DNA of 43,125 nucleotides from Acidobacteria bacterium RIFCSPLOWO2_02_FULL_67_21 (lineage in GTDB: Bacteria > Acidobacteriota > Vicinamibacteria > Vicinamibacterales > UBA2999), in the NCBI GenBank assembly GCA_001767195.1, contig MEKU01000037.1:22252-65376 (forward strand), in the 5' to 3' direction. A program made the position numbers and the translations under genes. Shown here piece after piece: positions 1 to 10,790 of the stretch. A model generated the notes under the pieces. The model did not search any database, had not been told where the DNA came from, and saw only the letters and a list, made by a program, of their open reading frames with translations. How positions within the stretch are numbered: the first letter of the stretch is position 1; each line of letters starts with the position of its first letter.

Positions 1-58
1 GCCCCTGTCCAGGCGCGGCGGCCTCGTCTTCCAATTGCTCCTGTCCGCGCGGCGGCCG

Positions 59-2146
<2,088 letters not shown>

Positions 2147-2163
2147 GGTTCCAGGTTTCCTTG

Positions 2164-2183
2164 GGCGGACCTGCAGGTCCGCC
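2164..2183. repeat. 20-bp perfect palindrome upstream of the acyl-CoA ligase
   Basis: GGCGGACCTGCAGGTCCGCC reads the same on both strands. It fills most of the 58-bp gap between the MFS gene and the ligase start, ending 18 bp upstream of the ligase ATG. As RNA it would form a GC-rich hairpin in the ligase leader. It may be a copy of a dispersed GC-rich hairpin repeat or a cis-regulatory element; the sequence alone does not decide. Confidence 0.7.
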
Positions 2184-2204
2184 TCTCCATGAATGAGGAC
2201 GCGG

Positions 2205-3443
2205 TTACGACGTCGCGCGGGCGGGCGCCGCGGGCACCGGCGTCGGCCCCGCCAGGTGGGGCGGCCGCGCCGCCACGAGCGATCCGAACGACACCAGCGC
2301 CAGCGCCGCGGCGGCATAGAACGCATACCGGTAGTCGCCGAGGGCGTCGAACACCCGCGCGCCGACGATCGGACCGAGGATGCCCGCGACGCCCCACGCG
2401 CTGAACAGCAGGCCGTAGTTCATGCCCAGGTGCCGCGTGCCGTAGAAGTCGGCCGTGGTCGACGCGAACACGGACAGCTGCGTCCCGTAGCACCAGTAGA
2501 CGACGACCGCCAGCAGGTAGAACAGCGCGACTTCCGCGCGGACCGCAAACCAGATCGGCATGGCGAGCGCCGACATCAGAACCATAACCCGCAGCGTCGT
2601 CAGGCGGCCGAGCGTGTCGGACAACCACCCGGACAGGATGCGGCCACCGGCGTTGCCGACCGCGCCCATCGTGATCGCGAAAGTCGCCGCCGCGGCGCTG
2701 AGCCCGGCCTCGCGCGCGAACGGCACGAGCTGGCTGATCACCATGAGGCCGGCGGTGGCCCCGAGGCAGTAGGCGATCCAGAGCAGGTAGAATGTCGGCG
2801 TCCGCAGCATCTCCGACGGCAGGTAGTCGCGCGCGGTCCGCTGGGCGGCGGCGCCGGTCTGAGGCGGCGTCCAGCCGGGAGGCTGATAGCCGGCGGGCGG
2901 ATTCTTCAGCAGCGCCGCGCCCACCATCCCCATCACGAAGAAGAGCGCGCCGAGAACCTGAAACGTCAGCCGCCAGCCCACGCCGCCGATCAACGAGGTG
3001 GCGACCGGCCCGAAGACTGCCGAGCCGGCGCCGTACCCGCCGACCATCAGGCCGACCACGAGGCCGCGCTTGTCCGGAAACCACTTCGAGGCGACCGGCA
3101 CCGGCGTCGCGTACCCGAAGCCGTTGCCGAGTCCGACCACCACGCCGAAGATAACGTAGAGGTAGAGCAACGACGCCGTGAAGCTCGCCAGGATGAACCC
3201 GAGGCCGACAAGCGTCGCGCCCAGCGCGGCGGCGATTCTTGGTCCCCGCCGATCCTGGATGCGGCCGCCCAGGATGAACGAGGCGGCAAACGTCACCACG
3301 GCGATCGTGAACGTCCAGGACGTCTGCGCACGCGTCCAGCCGAATTCCTGCTCGAGCGGGAGCACGAAGACGCTCCAGGCGTACAGACTGCCGAGCGCGA
3401 GGTTCATGCAGACGCCGCCGACGACGGGAAGCCATCGATTCAT
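2205..3443 (-). CDS. OFA-family MFS transporter (oxalate/formate antiporter-like)
   Basis: A 412-residue inner-membrane protein with about twelve hydrophobic segments and the start MNRWLPVVGGVCMNLALG typical of OFA (oxalate:formate antiporter) transporters. The conserved N-terminal LGSLYAWSVFVLPLE and GGRIQDRRGPR, the usual MFS loop 2-3 motif, are visible. The family exchanges or imports small mono- and dicarboxylates. The ATG at 3443 follows GGAGCG in the leader. It is directly upstream of an acetyl-CoA synthetase-like gene, so a carboxylate that is afterwards activated to its CoA ester is a reasonable substrate (inference). Specificity cannot be read from the sequence. Confidence 0.85.
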   Translation of the reverse strand: MNRWLPVVGGVCMNLALGSLYAWSVFVLPLEQEFGWTRAQTSWTFTIAVVTFAASFILGGRIQDRRGPRIAAALGATLVGLGFILASFTASLLYLYVIFGVVVGLGNGFGYATPVPVASKWFPDKRGLVVGLMVGGYGAGSAVFGPVATSLIGGVGWRLTFQVLGALFFVMGMVGAALLKNPPAGYQPPGWTPPQTGAAAQRTARDYLPSEMLRTPTFYLLWIAYCLGATAGLMVISQLVPFAREAGLSAAAATFAITMGAVGNAGGRILSGWLSDTLGRLTTLRVMVLMSALAMPIWFAVRAEVALFYLLAVVVYWCYGTQLSVFASTTADFYGTRHLGMNYGLLFSAWGVAGILGPIVGARVFDALGDYRYAFYAAAALALVSFGSLVAARPPHLAGPTPVPAAPARATS

Positions 3444-3506
3444 GGTCGCGCTCCAGAAAGCCGGACGTCGTCGTGGGCCATGAACGGATGAATATACCCG
3501 GAATCC

Positions 3507-4637
3507 CTAACGCCTTCCCGCGCGCCGATCGAGCCCCTTCTCGCTGAGGTACTTCGACAGCAGATCCGCGACCTGGACGTTGTTCACATCCGAAAACGGG
3601 AAGTGGGTGTTCCCGTACACCCTCGCTTCCGGCAGATGCAGGACCGTCGCATCCCCGCCATGGCGGTTGACCACTTCGGCAAACTGCCGCGCAAACATGA
3701 GGCGAACACGCCACGCGTCCCGCCAGGGCATCGGATCCGGAGCGGTGGGAATGTTGTCGCCAAGAATGATCTGAATCGGGATCTGCGTCAGTGGTAGAAA
3801 TTGCGACAGCGGAATCGGACTTCCCGGACTCACCAACGTCCCATCGGAGATCGCAACCGCCGGCGGCACCTCGCCTTCGGGGAACAGATAGCCGCCGAAC
3901 GTCGGCATGCCGGGCTCGTAGGCGACGATCGCCCTGGTGTTCTGGCTCTTGATGCGGGTCAGCCAGCCGAGCGGCCCGCTCGCCGAGTGCGTGACGAGAA
4001 CCCCCGGACCGATCCTCTCGAACAGCGCGGAGACTGCATCCGAGGCCACCGCGGGGTCGCCGGGGCCATGCACCGCGCCTCCCTGCCTGAAGAAATGGTC
4101 CACGGACGCCGGGTCCTGCGGGAACTGGACGCCGGGGAAGAAGTTCGGCCAGATCCCGAGACGCCATGTATTGAAGTTCTGCTGCTCGCCGGGCGTCGGC
4201 GTGATGGTCATGCCCTGGCTGCTCTTGCCGGCCCGTCCCTGCCGCGGCTGATCGATGACGTACACCGCGAAGCCACGGCGGACGAAGATGCTCTTGTAGC
4301 CCTCGCGATCATCGGGTGTGGACTCCCACGCCGTGCTCAGACATCCGTGCCACATCACGAGCGGCAGGGTCCGCGCGTCGGGCGGAATCTGGTACTGGAC
4401 GTAGGCGTGATCGACGTGGAGCGTCTGCCCGGCCGGCGTCGGACAGGCGGCGCCCGGACACACCCTTGAGTCATACGTCCCGGGCGCGGTGATCACCGGC
4501 CCGCCGACGAAGAAGCTGCCTTGCCGTTCGATGACGAGCGGAGCGGCCTGCGACGGCGCCTGGGATGCTCCAGCCGCCGATGCGCAGGCCCAGGTCGCCA
4601 GCGCGAGCACGGCCGCCAGGGCAGCACGGTCGCGCAC
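3507..4637 (-). CDS. secreted alpha/beta hydrolase (esterase-like)
   Basis: About 376 residues from the GTG at 4637, which follows AAGGG at 7 nt and lies just after the upstream stop. The frame can also begin at a TTG at 4661, overlapping the upstream gene by 14 bp. The N-terminus (VRDRAALAAVLALATW... ending ASAAGA) is a signal peptide. The alpha/beta hydrolase core shows the oxyanion-side WHGC, the nucleophile elbow VTHSASG with Ser in place, and a late NTHFPFSD that may supply the catalytic His. Similar proteins are annotated as secreted esterases or hydrolases of unknown substrate. It is the last gene of the minus-strand secreted-protein operon, 10 bp after the cytochrome/propeller gene. 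Confidence 0.75.
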   Translation of the reverse strand: MRDRAALAAVLALATWACASAAGASQAPSQAAPLVIERQGSFFVGGPVITAPGTYDSRVCPGAACPTPAGQTLHVDHAYVQYQIPPDARTLPLVMWHGCLSTAWESTPDDREGYKSIFVRRGFAVYVIDQPRQGRAGKSSQGMTITPTPGEQQNFNTWRLGIWPNFFPGVQFPQDPASVDHFFRQGGAVHGPGDPAVASDAVSALFERIGPGVLVTHSASGPLGWLTRIKSQNTRAIVAYEPGMPTFGGYLFPEGEVPPAVAISDGTLVSPGSPIPLSQFLPLTQIPIQIILGDNIPTAPDPMPWRDAWRVRLMFARQFAEVVNRHGGDATVLHLPEARVYGNTHFPFSDVNNVQVADLLSKYLSEKGLDRRAGRR

Positions 4638-4647
4638 GAAGAGGCCC

Positions 4648-6846
4648 TTACCGTGACGCAACGGCCTGCGCCTGAGAGCGCAGCGCCTGCAGGTCCTTCT
4701 CGGTGCGAATCACCATCCGTCCCGCCCTGCTGGTGCCCCAGAACGACGTCACCACCTGCACCACACCGTCCCTGTCGAGTACCGACAGGTGACGCGGCGC
4801 GGCGCCGCGGCTCGGCCAGTAGTACTGCGTCCACCTTTCGCTCTGCGGGTTCAACATGGCCACCTGATCGTCGCCCTGCACGTTGACCCAGACGTTGTGG
4901 CTGTTATCGATGGCCGGCATGTACGCACCCATGCCGTTTCCTGGAAGCGGATAGATCTTGTGGTCCATCGTTTTCCCGTTCAGCCGCATGAGATTGCCGC
5001 CCGCGAACAGGCCGACCCAGATGTCGTCGGTCTGCTTGTCGGCTGCCAGGCGGCGCGGTCCCTGCTGCCACGGCGGGCCGTTCGTGGAGTTCGCGAATGT
5101 CACCGTTTCGTAGAACTGGATGTCCTCCGGTGTGATGTCCTTGGCCGAGACAAACGTATTCTTCGGAACGTCGAACTCGAGCGACTTGCCGGTGGCGACG
5201 TCGCTGTAGCCGAGCTTGTCGATCGCAATCTCCGCCCACCAGCCGACGCCGTGACGGTCAGCGGCCACCCCGTACGTGCCCGACCGCTCCCTGGTCAACG
5301 ACTTGAACTCCTTCCACTCGCCCGCCCGAGGGTCGAAGCGGAGAGCGCCATCTCGGGTCGAGGCCCAGATGAATCCCTTGCCGTCCCAGTCCACGTGTCC
5401 GCCGACGCCGCCGATCCCCTTGGGCGGCGTGTAAATGTCGATCTTTCCGGTCTTGACATCGATCCTGCCGAGACTGCCGGGAGTGCCTTCGCCGTCGCCC
5501 ATCGCACCCGCGCCGGCGCTGCCGCTCACGTTGACCCACATGTTGCCGTCAGGTCCACGCATCATGCCGTGCGTGGTGGCCGCGTTGCCGTTGCGGCCAG
5601 GGATCTTGAAGTCTGTGACTTCGCCCGTCTTTGTGTTGATACGGCCGTACGTCCGGTTCCTGCTGCCGACCGAATAGGTGAACCAGATATTGCCGGCGAA
5701 GTCGATCGAGGCGTCGTGAACGCCGCGGACGCCGTACGAATTACTCGGCGTCCCGAGCGACCAGTCGCTGCCGTTCTGGACGGCATAGCCGCCGTATTCC
5801 TCGAGCGGGATGTCGTACTCGTAGACGACCGGCAGGGTCGCCGCTCCGGTCGGACGTGGCGGGATCTTGAACTGCATCGGCGAGGGCCCCGACCCGCGCA
5901 TCTCCGCGAGGTACGCCGCCAGCTCGTTCTTGTACCGGCGGATGTGTGGAACCTCCGGGCCCATCCCCTGTGTCGCGGTCAGCCGGGTCATCAGCGTGAT
6001 GATGGCCTCCCACCCGGCCTCGTCGTACCGGTTCTGCAGCGCCGTCGCCGCCGTATGGCACGTCGTGCAGTTGTGGACGAAGACGTCGCGCATCCGGCGG
6101 CGATGCGGCGTGTCGGTCGGCAGCGCCGCGACGTACTCGCCGCCGCTGAGCTGCCTTACGAAGTCCTTCGTCTCCTTCAGGGTGAAATCGCGGCGCTGCG
6201 ATGTGCCCTGGAGAGTCATCTCGGCGCGCGCCGCGTCGAAGCCAACCGCCTGCGCCCAGACGCGGTACGACCCGCCCGGCATCGCCGGGAAGTAGTAGCT
6301 GCCGTCCTTTCCGGTGAACACGCTGGCCGTGACCATCTCGCCGTCAGCTTTCGCGGAGACCGTCACGCCTTCCATCGTCTCGCCGGAGGCCGACCTGATG
6401 GTGCCGGTCAGGACGACCGGGCTGCCAGCCGGCCGCCTCGGCGCCGCGACACGGAGGGGCTCCTGCGGCCGCGGTGTGCTGTCAACCGTCTGCAGGTACG
6501 CCACGATCGCGTCCACCTGCCCCGGCTCCAGTGCGTACTTGAACCCCGGCATGACGCCAGGCCGTCCCGTCAGGACGGTCTCGCGGAACCGGCCGGCGGC
6601 GTCGACGAGATCCCTGTGCAGCCGCGGACCGTATGCGCGGTCGCCGCGCGGCCCGGGGATGTGGCAGACCGAGCAGTTCTGTTGAAACAGCCGGAGCCCT
6701 TCCTGCTGCACACTCGTCAGCGCCGGTCGCGAAGCGGCCTGCGCCTCAGAAGAGGGCGCCTGGGCGCTCACGTCGTTCGAGGCCCTCGCCAGCCCCACTC
6801 CCGCACACGTCGTGAGCGCGAACCCGACGATCACAAGGCGTCGCAT
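4648..6846 (-). CDS. secreted diheme cytochrome c / carboxypeptidase-regulatory / Vgb-like beta-propeller fusion
   Basis: A 732-residue periplasmic protein. In order: signal peptide (1-29); a cytochrome c domain with CSVCH at 58-62 and a likely Met ligand at residue 99 (GVMPGF); a carboxypeptidase-regulatory-like Ig fold (about 145-225); a second heme site CTTCH at 260-264; and a virginiamycin-B-lyase/SMP-30-like beta-propeller (about 345-725) with repeated GNIWFT-, GNMWVN- and DDIWVG-type blades. The ATG at 6846 follows GAGGGAGGGACT, a strong ribosome site. The same modules occur at 24.1-26.4 kb as two genes, with the first cytochrome domain separate. The Vgb fold is named after streptogramin lyases, but fusion to hemes makes an electron-transfer or oxidoreductase role more likely; the substrate is unknown. 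Confidence 0.8.
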   Translation of the reverse strand: MRRLVIVGFALTTCAGVGLARASNDVSAQAPSSEAQAASRPALTSVQQEGLRLFQQNCSVCHIPGPRGDRAYGPRLHRDLVDAAGRFRETVLTGRPGVMPGFKYALEPGQVDAIVAYLQTVDSTPRPQEPLRVAAPRRPAGSPVVLTGTIRSASGETMEGVTVSAKADGEMVTASVFTGKDGSYYFPAMPGGSYRVWAQAVGFDAARAEMTLQGTSQRRDFTLKETKDFVRQLSGGEYVAALPTDTPHRRRMRDVFVHNCTTCHTAATALQNRYDEAGWEAIITLMTRLTATQGMGPEVPHIRRYKNELAAYLAEMRGSGPSPMQFKIPPRPTGAATLPVVYEYDIPLEEYGGYAVQNGSDWSLGTPSNSYGVRGVHDASIDFAGNIWFTYSVGSRNRTYGRINTKTGEVTDFKIPGRNGNAATTHGMMRGPDGNMWVNVSGSAGAGAMGDGEGTPGSLGRIDVKTGKIDIYTPPKGIGGVGGHVDWDGKGFIWASTRDGALRFDPRAGEWKEFKSLTRERSGTYGVAADRHGVGWWAEIAIDKLGYSDVATGKSLEFDVPKNTFVSAKDITPEDIQFYETVTFANSTNGPPWQQGPRRLAADKQTDDIWVGLFAGGNLMRLNGKTMDHKIYPLPGNGMGAYMPAIDNSHNVWVNVQGDDQVAMLNPQSERWTQYYWPSRGAAPRHLSVLDRDGVVQVVTSFWGTSRAGRMVIRTEKDLQALRSQAQAVASR

Positions 6847-6874
6847 AGTCCCTCCCTCGGCGAAACCCGAGAAC

Positions 6875-6905
6875 GCCGGACGGCTGCTGCCTGCAGCCGT
6901 CCGGC
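6875..6905 (-). terminator. 13-bp GC-rich hairpin after the TonB receptor gene
   Basis: GCCGGACGGCTGC, a TGCCT loop, then GCAGCCGTCCGGC form a perfect 13-bp stem. It sits in the 65-bp gap between the TonB-dependent receptor stop and the cytochrome/propeller start. There is no clean T-run after it on the minus strand, so it may be an attenuator, an mRNA-stabilising hairpin or a dispersed repeat rather than a classical terminator. Confidence 0.6.
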
Positions 6906-6911
6906 CCATTC

Positions 6912-8645
6912 CTAGAACGTAATCTGAGTGCCGATCTTCAGCAAGCGTCCCACGACGATCTCGTTCGGCCGCAGCCAGGCTGCGCCGTACCTGGTGGTCA
7001 GCCGCAACACAGAGTTCGCATTGAGCGCGTTGAACACTTCGAAAGTGCCCAGCACGCGCGCCCCCTTGATCTGGAACGCGCGGCTCAGCCGGAGATCCAG
7101 CTGGCGCCGGCGGTCTTCCCGCATCGTGAACGGCTCGATGAGCTGGACCGTGCGCGTTGCACGGGCACCAGCCGCCTGATCGCGCCCAAGGCTCGGCGCA
7201 ATCATCGCGTTGGTCAGCACATGATCCGCCGAAACATCGATGCCGGGCAGGTCCTGGAAGGTCGCGCTGACCGAGAAGTCCGCCGGCATCGGATACACAC
7301 CGTAGATCCGGAAATTCGTCTGCGCGGCAAACGGCAGGGTCTGCTTGCAGAATCGCAGCGCTTCCGGGGAATCGACGGCCGCATTGCAGTTGTCCGTCAC
7401 TGTCTGACCGGTGCTGACGCCGCCCGCGACCTGGGCGCCGTTCGGAAACCGGCCGCGCATGTTGACGTCGATGCCGTTGTACACCTCGGACCTGTCGGCC
7501 TGGATGATTAGGTTGTCCACCTGGCCAAACCTCGACGGGACGACGTCGTAGAGGCCGCAGATCCGCTCGCCGCCGCCCGGCAGCCGGCTGTCCGAGGGAC
7601 CCGTGACGCAGAACTCCTGGAAGTCGGCCGGTGTGACCGCCACATTGTCGGTGACAGTGAGATTGCCGTACCAGGTGCGGAAGTAACCCGCATCGAACGC
7701 AAGGCCGGGGCGCAGTTCATGCTCGATGACGGCAGACGCCTGCCAGTTGTACTCACGATTGCCGAAGCCCTTACGCACATCGTCGGCCAGCCGCGTGCGG
7801 ATCAGCTGCGTGCCGAAGGCCCGGTTGGATGACAGGCCGAGCTCGCTTTCCTGCGACGTCCAGTCCCGGTTCAGATCGTTCCAGGTCCGCGTGGTGGCGA
7901 ACACTTCCGTCTGAGAAGGGGAATTGGCGGCAGCGAGCGACGTCGACCCGATCGAGACATACCGCCCCAGCGAAGCCTTGAGCGCGGTCTTGCCGTTGTC
8001 GAACAGGTCGTAGGCGAAGCCCAGCCGCGGCGACAGATCCTTGAAGTTCGGGAGGTCGTCGGTCCGGGGGTAGTGGCGCGCCCCCACCCATCGACCGGCC
8101 GGAGCGTCCATCTCCGGGCTCCAGCCGTTCAGCATGTCGAGCCGCACTCCCAGATTGAGCGTCAGCTGGCGCGTGGGCTTCCACTGATCCTGCGCGTACC
8201 ACGCGGTGTTGACGGCCCTGGCACCGTTCACGCCGGGCGTCGCAAACTGTGTAATCGAGTTCGGGACGCCGTTGAGCAGCGTGTAGAGCACGTCGCCGTT
8301 CGTGTTCGTCTCGTGGTCGGTGGAGGCATACATCCAGAACAGGCCGGTCTTGAAGTTGTGGGACCCCGTCACGTACGACACCGCGAACCGGCCGTTGTAC
8401 TGGTCTTCGTACAACGCGCCGTAGCTCCGGCCGGGGAATACGGTGTTGGAGAAGGCCCGGGCGTTGAACGTGAGCCCGTTGGCGAGCTCAACGAGAGCGA
8501 TATCGCTGGAATTGACGCCTGTATTCGGGTCGGCGAAGAAGTCCCACTTGTAGTACATGGCGCCCGCGTCGAACAGGAGCCGGCTGGTAGCAGGATAGCT
8601 CCACGTCACCTGCGAGATGTCCTGCTTGTACTCGTGGAACGACAT
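6912..8645 (-). CDS. TonB-dependent receptor, C-terminal beta-barrel portion (separated from its N-terminus by a frameshift)
   Basis: About 577 residues from the first in-frame ATG. The same frame carries receptor-like sequence up to about 8849 (FNKNHGTDRFFIYEPD and onwards). The content is outer-membrane beta-barrel: alternating hydrophobic strands, aromatic residues, TonB barrel motifs such as LSPRLGFAYDLF, and a C-terminal end IGTQITF. It lacks its own signal peptide and plug, which lie in the next frame (8668-9606), so it is unlikely to be functional alone. Acidobacterial receptors of this form combine a carboxypeptidase-regulatory domain, plug and barrel in roughly 950-1000 residues. The two parts here sum to about 897, implying that some 80-100 codons are missing at the junction. 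Confidence 0.8.
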   Translation of the reverse strand: MSFHEYKQDISQVTWSYPATSRLLFDAGAMYYKWDFFADPNTGVNSSDIALVELANGLTFNARAFSNTVFPGRSYGALYEDQYNGRFAVSYVTGSHNFKTGLFWMYASTDHETNTNGDVLYTLLNGVPNSITQFATPGVNGARAVNTAWYAQDQWKPTRQLTLNLGVRLDMLNGWSPEMDAPAGRWVGARHYPRTDDLPNFKDLSPRLGFAYDLFDNGKTALKASLGRYVSIGSTSLAAANSPSQTEVFATTRTWNDLNRDWTSQESELGLSSNRAFGTQLIRTRLADDVRKGFGNREYNWQASAVIEHELRPGLAFDAGYFRTWYGNLTVTDNVAVTPADFQEFCVTGPSDSRLPGGGERICGLYDVVPSRFGQVDNLIIQADRSEVYNGIDVNMRGRFPNGAQVAGGVSTGQTVTDNCNAAVDSPEALRFCKQTLPFAAQTNFRIYGVYPMPADFSVSATFQDLPGIDVSADHVLTNAMIAPSLGRDQAAGARATRTVQLIEPFTMREDRRRQLDLRLSRAFQIKGARVLGTFEVFNALNANSVLRLTTRYGAAWLRPNEIVVGRLLKIGTQITF

Positions 8646-8667
8646 CGCCTCCGGCGCAATGAGCCCT

Positions 8668-9606
8668 TCATAGATCTGCGGGCAGTTGCAGGACGGCTGG
8701 GCATCGTAGAGGAAGGTCAGCTTGTGCTTCTCTGCGGCCTGCCATGTGAACCGTGCGTTGTAGCTCCGGCGCGGAAGCTTCGAGTAATGCGGCCGGCTTG
8801 CGTCGGGCTCGTAAATGAAGAACCGGTCGGTGCCATGGTTCTTGTTGAATGTTCCCGCCCTCCCGGGGCACCACGTTCATCTGCACGCCCCCGGTTTCGC
8901 TCTCGGCCGACATTCCGCTCGTCTGGAACGTGATCTCCTGGACGCTAGCCTGGTTGATCGCCTGGCTGGAAAAGCCGCCGCCCTGCCCACCGCGGTGGGC
9001 GCGCATACCATCGATATTCACGATCATGTCGCCGCCGCGGCTGCCGTGAATCCCAATGCTGACCTGTGTGTCTCCGAGGCTACCGCCGACGTCCTGACGG
9101 ATGGCCGGGACGGAAGCTCCGGGCATCAACGTGCCGAATCCGAGCGCTGTGCGGCTGACGGGGAGCTCATCCAGCACGTCGCGCGAGAACACCTGCTGCG
9201 TGCGCACGTTGGACGTGTCGACAATCGGGCTCTCTCCCGTGACGGTGATCGTCTCCTCCACCGCGCCGACCTGTAAATCGGCGTTGACGGCCGCCGTGAA
9301 GCCGGTCGTCAGCTCGATGCCTTCGCGCCGGACGGTGCGAAATCCGGGCAACATAAAGGTCACCGTGTAGGTGCCGGGCCGCAGGTCCACGATGCTGTAC
9401 GCACCCTGGCCGTCGGTGACGGCTGTCCGCACCTTTTCGATCAGCGCCGGGCTGGACGCTTCGACGGTCACGCCGGGCAGCACTCCGCCCGACGTATCAC
9501 GGACGACGCCGCTGATGGCGCCGCTGACGGCGGTCTGCGCAAATGCGCCGGCTGGCGGCAGCAGCAGCAGCGCACACACGGCCAACCGAATGCTCTGGAC
9601 CTTCAT
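8668..9606 (-). CDS. TonB-dependent receptor, N-terminal portion (signal peptide, carboxypeptidase-regulatory domain, plug), frameshifted
   Basis: The ATG at 9606 follows GGGAGGAAAGAG. Signal peptide at 1-24, carboxypeptidase-regulatory-like domain at about 27-112 (SGVVRDTSGGVLPGVTVEA), then a plug domain from about 115 with VTGESPIVDTSN and HGSRGGDMIVNIDGM. Receptor-like sequence runs to MNVVPREGGN (residues 243-252, near position 8851). After that the frame becomes Arg/Pro/Leu-rich and has no receptor character until its stop at 8668. The expected continuation lies in another frame from about 8849. The break is therefore an out-of-frame junction at about 8850. The protein would have been an outer-membrane importer for a glycan, peptide or chelate; the ligand is unknown. 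Confidence 0.8.
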   Translation of the reverse strand: MKVQSIRLAVCALLLLPPAGAFAQTAVSGAISGVVRDTSGGVLPGVTVEASSPALIEKVRTAVTDGQGAYSIVDLRPGTYTVTFMLPGFRTVRREGIELTTGFTAAVNADLQVGAVEETITVTGESPIVDTSNVRTQQVFSRDVLDELPVSRTALGFGTLMPGASVPAIRQDVGGSLGDTQVSIGIHGSRGGDMIVNIDGMRAHRGGQGGGFSSQAINQASVQEITFQTSGMSAESETGGVQMNVVPREGGNIQQEPWHRPVLHLRARRKPAALLEASAPELQRTVHMAGRREAQADLPLRCPAVLQLPADL

Positions 9607-9699
9607 TGCAGTCTCTTTCCTCCCGAGGGACTTCCGAAAACGTCCGATTATCAGCCGAAACGCCGTGCGCGTCGAATATCCCGTGCCCGCAGAGAGCGG

Positions 9700-10764
9700 C
9701 TACTGCTCCAGCACTGTCGCAGGGAGGCGCTCGTCCCGCATCTCGATTGCCGGGTCCTTGCCTTCCTTCTCCAGCTTGCGGGCACCCTCGAGAATGTTCA
9801 CCAGGCCGTTGTTCCCTTCATGACAGGCGTACTCGAACATCGGCCCCTCGACCCTGAAGAGGGGAAGAATCGCCGTCCACGGCCGGACCCAGGTCGACGG
9901 GTCGTCCACCGTGTACCGGTATTCGATCGTGTCGGCGTCGAGCCGCGTGAACCGCTCCGTGAGCTTCACCATCGCGGGATTGGACCCTTCCGGCTCTGAG
10001 CCGGGCTGGAAGTTTCTCGACTCGATCACCAGCGTGTCGCCTTCCCACCGCGCGCGCGGTTCGCCGCGCCAGAACCGGATCTGCCCGGACGTATGCGGAC
10101 GCGACGCGAGCGGCACGACCCGCGTGGAGCTGCCCCATTCGTACTCGAAGACGACGTGGTCCTTGCCCTGCAGGATGAAGGTGTTGTGGTTGTAGGCCCT
10201 GCCGGCCGGAATGGGCGGGCCGCCGAACGTCAGGCACCGCAGTCCGGCCCCGGCGGTTTCGGGGCCGTCGTACCGGTTCCGCTGCGGTGACGACGACCGG
10301 CGACGGGCCTCGGGGGTCAGCTCCGGCAGCCTCCCGGTCTCCGGGGCGACGACGAGCGAGGTGCGCCGGTTCGGCCTGACGCCGTTCTGCCACGGATCGA
10401 GCGCATACACGGTGGCATCGTAGACAGGCGTCTCGGCCGGGTTCTGGAACGTGAATTCGTACGACCGATCGATGCCGAGCTTGAAGAACTGCTGGAGCTC
10501 CTCGTCGGTGAAGAACTCGCGCATGCCGAACCGCTCGGGGCGTTCGAACGGCGTGAAGCTGAGACTGTTCCAGTACCCCTGCAGGTCGGGATGACCGTCG
10601 GGCGTCCGCGGCACCTTCCAGCCAGGCGCGGGCTTCACCGGAGCCGGCGCCGGCATGGCCGCTGGGGCGGGGTCACCTGGGGGCGCCTGAGCTGCGAGCG
10701 ACGCCGTTTGAATGGCGAGCACCGCGATGCCAACTAGATACGCCGGAAGCTTCGTGTACGACAT
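9700..10764 (-). CDS. secreted protein of the uncharacterised WKVPRTPDGHPDLQG family (copy 1)
   Basis: A 354-residue protein from the ATG at 10764, preceded by GGAGGATGGG. Signal peptide, then a Pro/Ala linker, then the family signature WKVPRTPDGHPDLQG at about residue 70. Later family blocks are GDTLVIESRNF, ERFTRLDADTIEYRYTV, WVRPWTA and FEYACHEGNNGLVNIL. Four other copies lie at 18.9-23.0 kb. I know of no assigned biochemical function; such proteins are usually annotated as hypothetical and occur beside TonB-dependent receptors and DUF6152 genes. It lies 26 bp after the NHL-repeat gene and just upstream of the receptor, so it was probably co-transcribed with both. Confidence 0.75.
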   Translation of the reverse strand: MSYTKLPAYLVGIAVLAIQTASLAAQAPPGDPAPAAMPAPAPVKPAPGWKVPRTPDGHPDLQGYWNSLSFTPFERPERFGMREFFTDEELQQFFKLGIDRSYEFTFQNPAETPVYDATVYALDPWQNGVRPNRRTSLVVAPETGRLPELTPEARRRSSSPQRNRYDGPETAGAGLRCLTFGGPPIPAGRAYNHNTFILQGKDHVVFEYEWGSSTRVVPLASRPHTSGQIRFWRGEPRARWEGDTLVIESRNFQPGSEPEGSNPAMVKLTERFTRLDADTIEYRYTVDDPSTWVRPWTAILPLFRVEGPMFEYACHEGNNGLVNILEGARKLEKEGKDPAIEMRDERLPATVLEQ

Positions 10765-10790
10765 CCCATCCTCCACGATCCCACTATAGA

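Noticed and set aside
4648-6846. Streptogramin (virginiamycin B) lyase resistance gene
   Set aside because: Only the propeller fold is shared; two heme domains and a regulatory domain are fused, and no antibiotic-resistance context is present.
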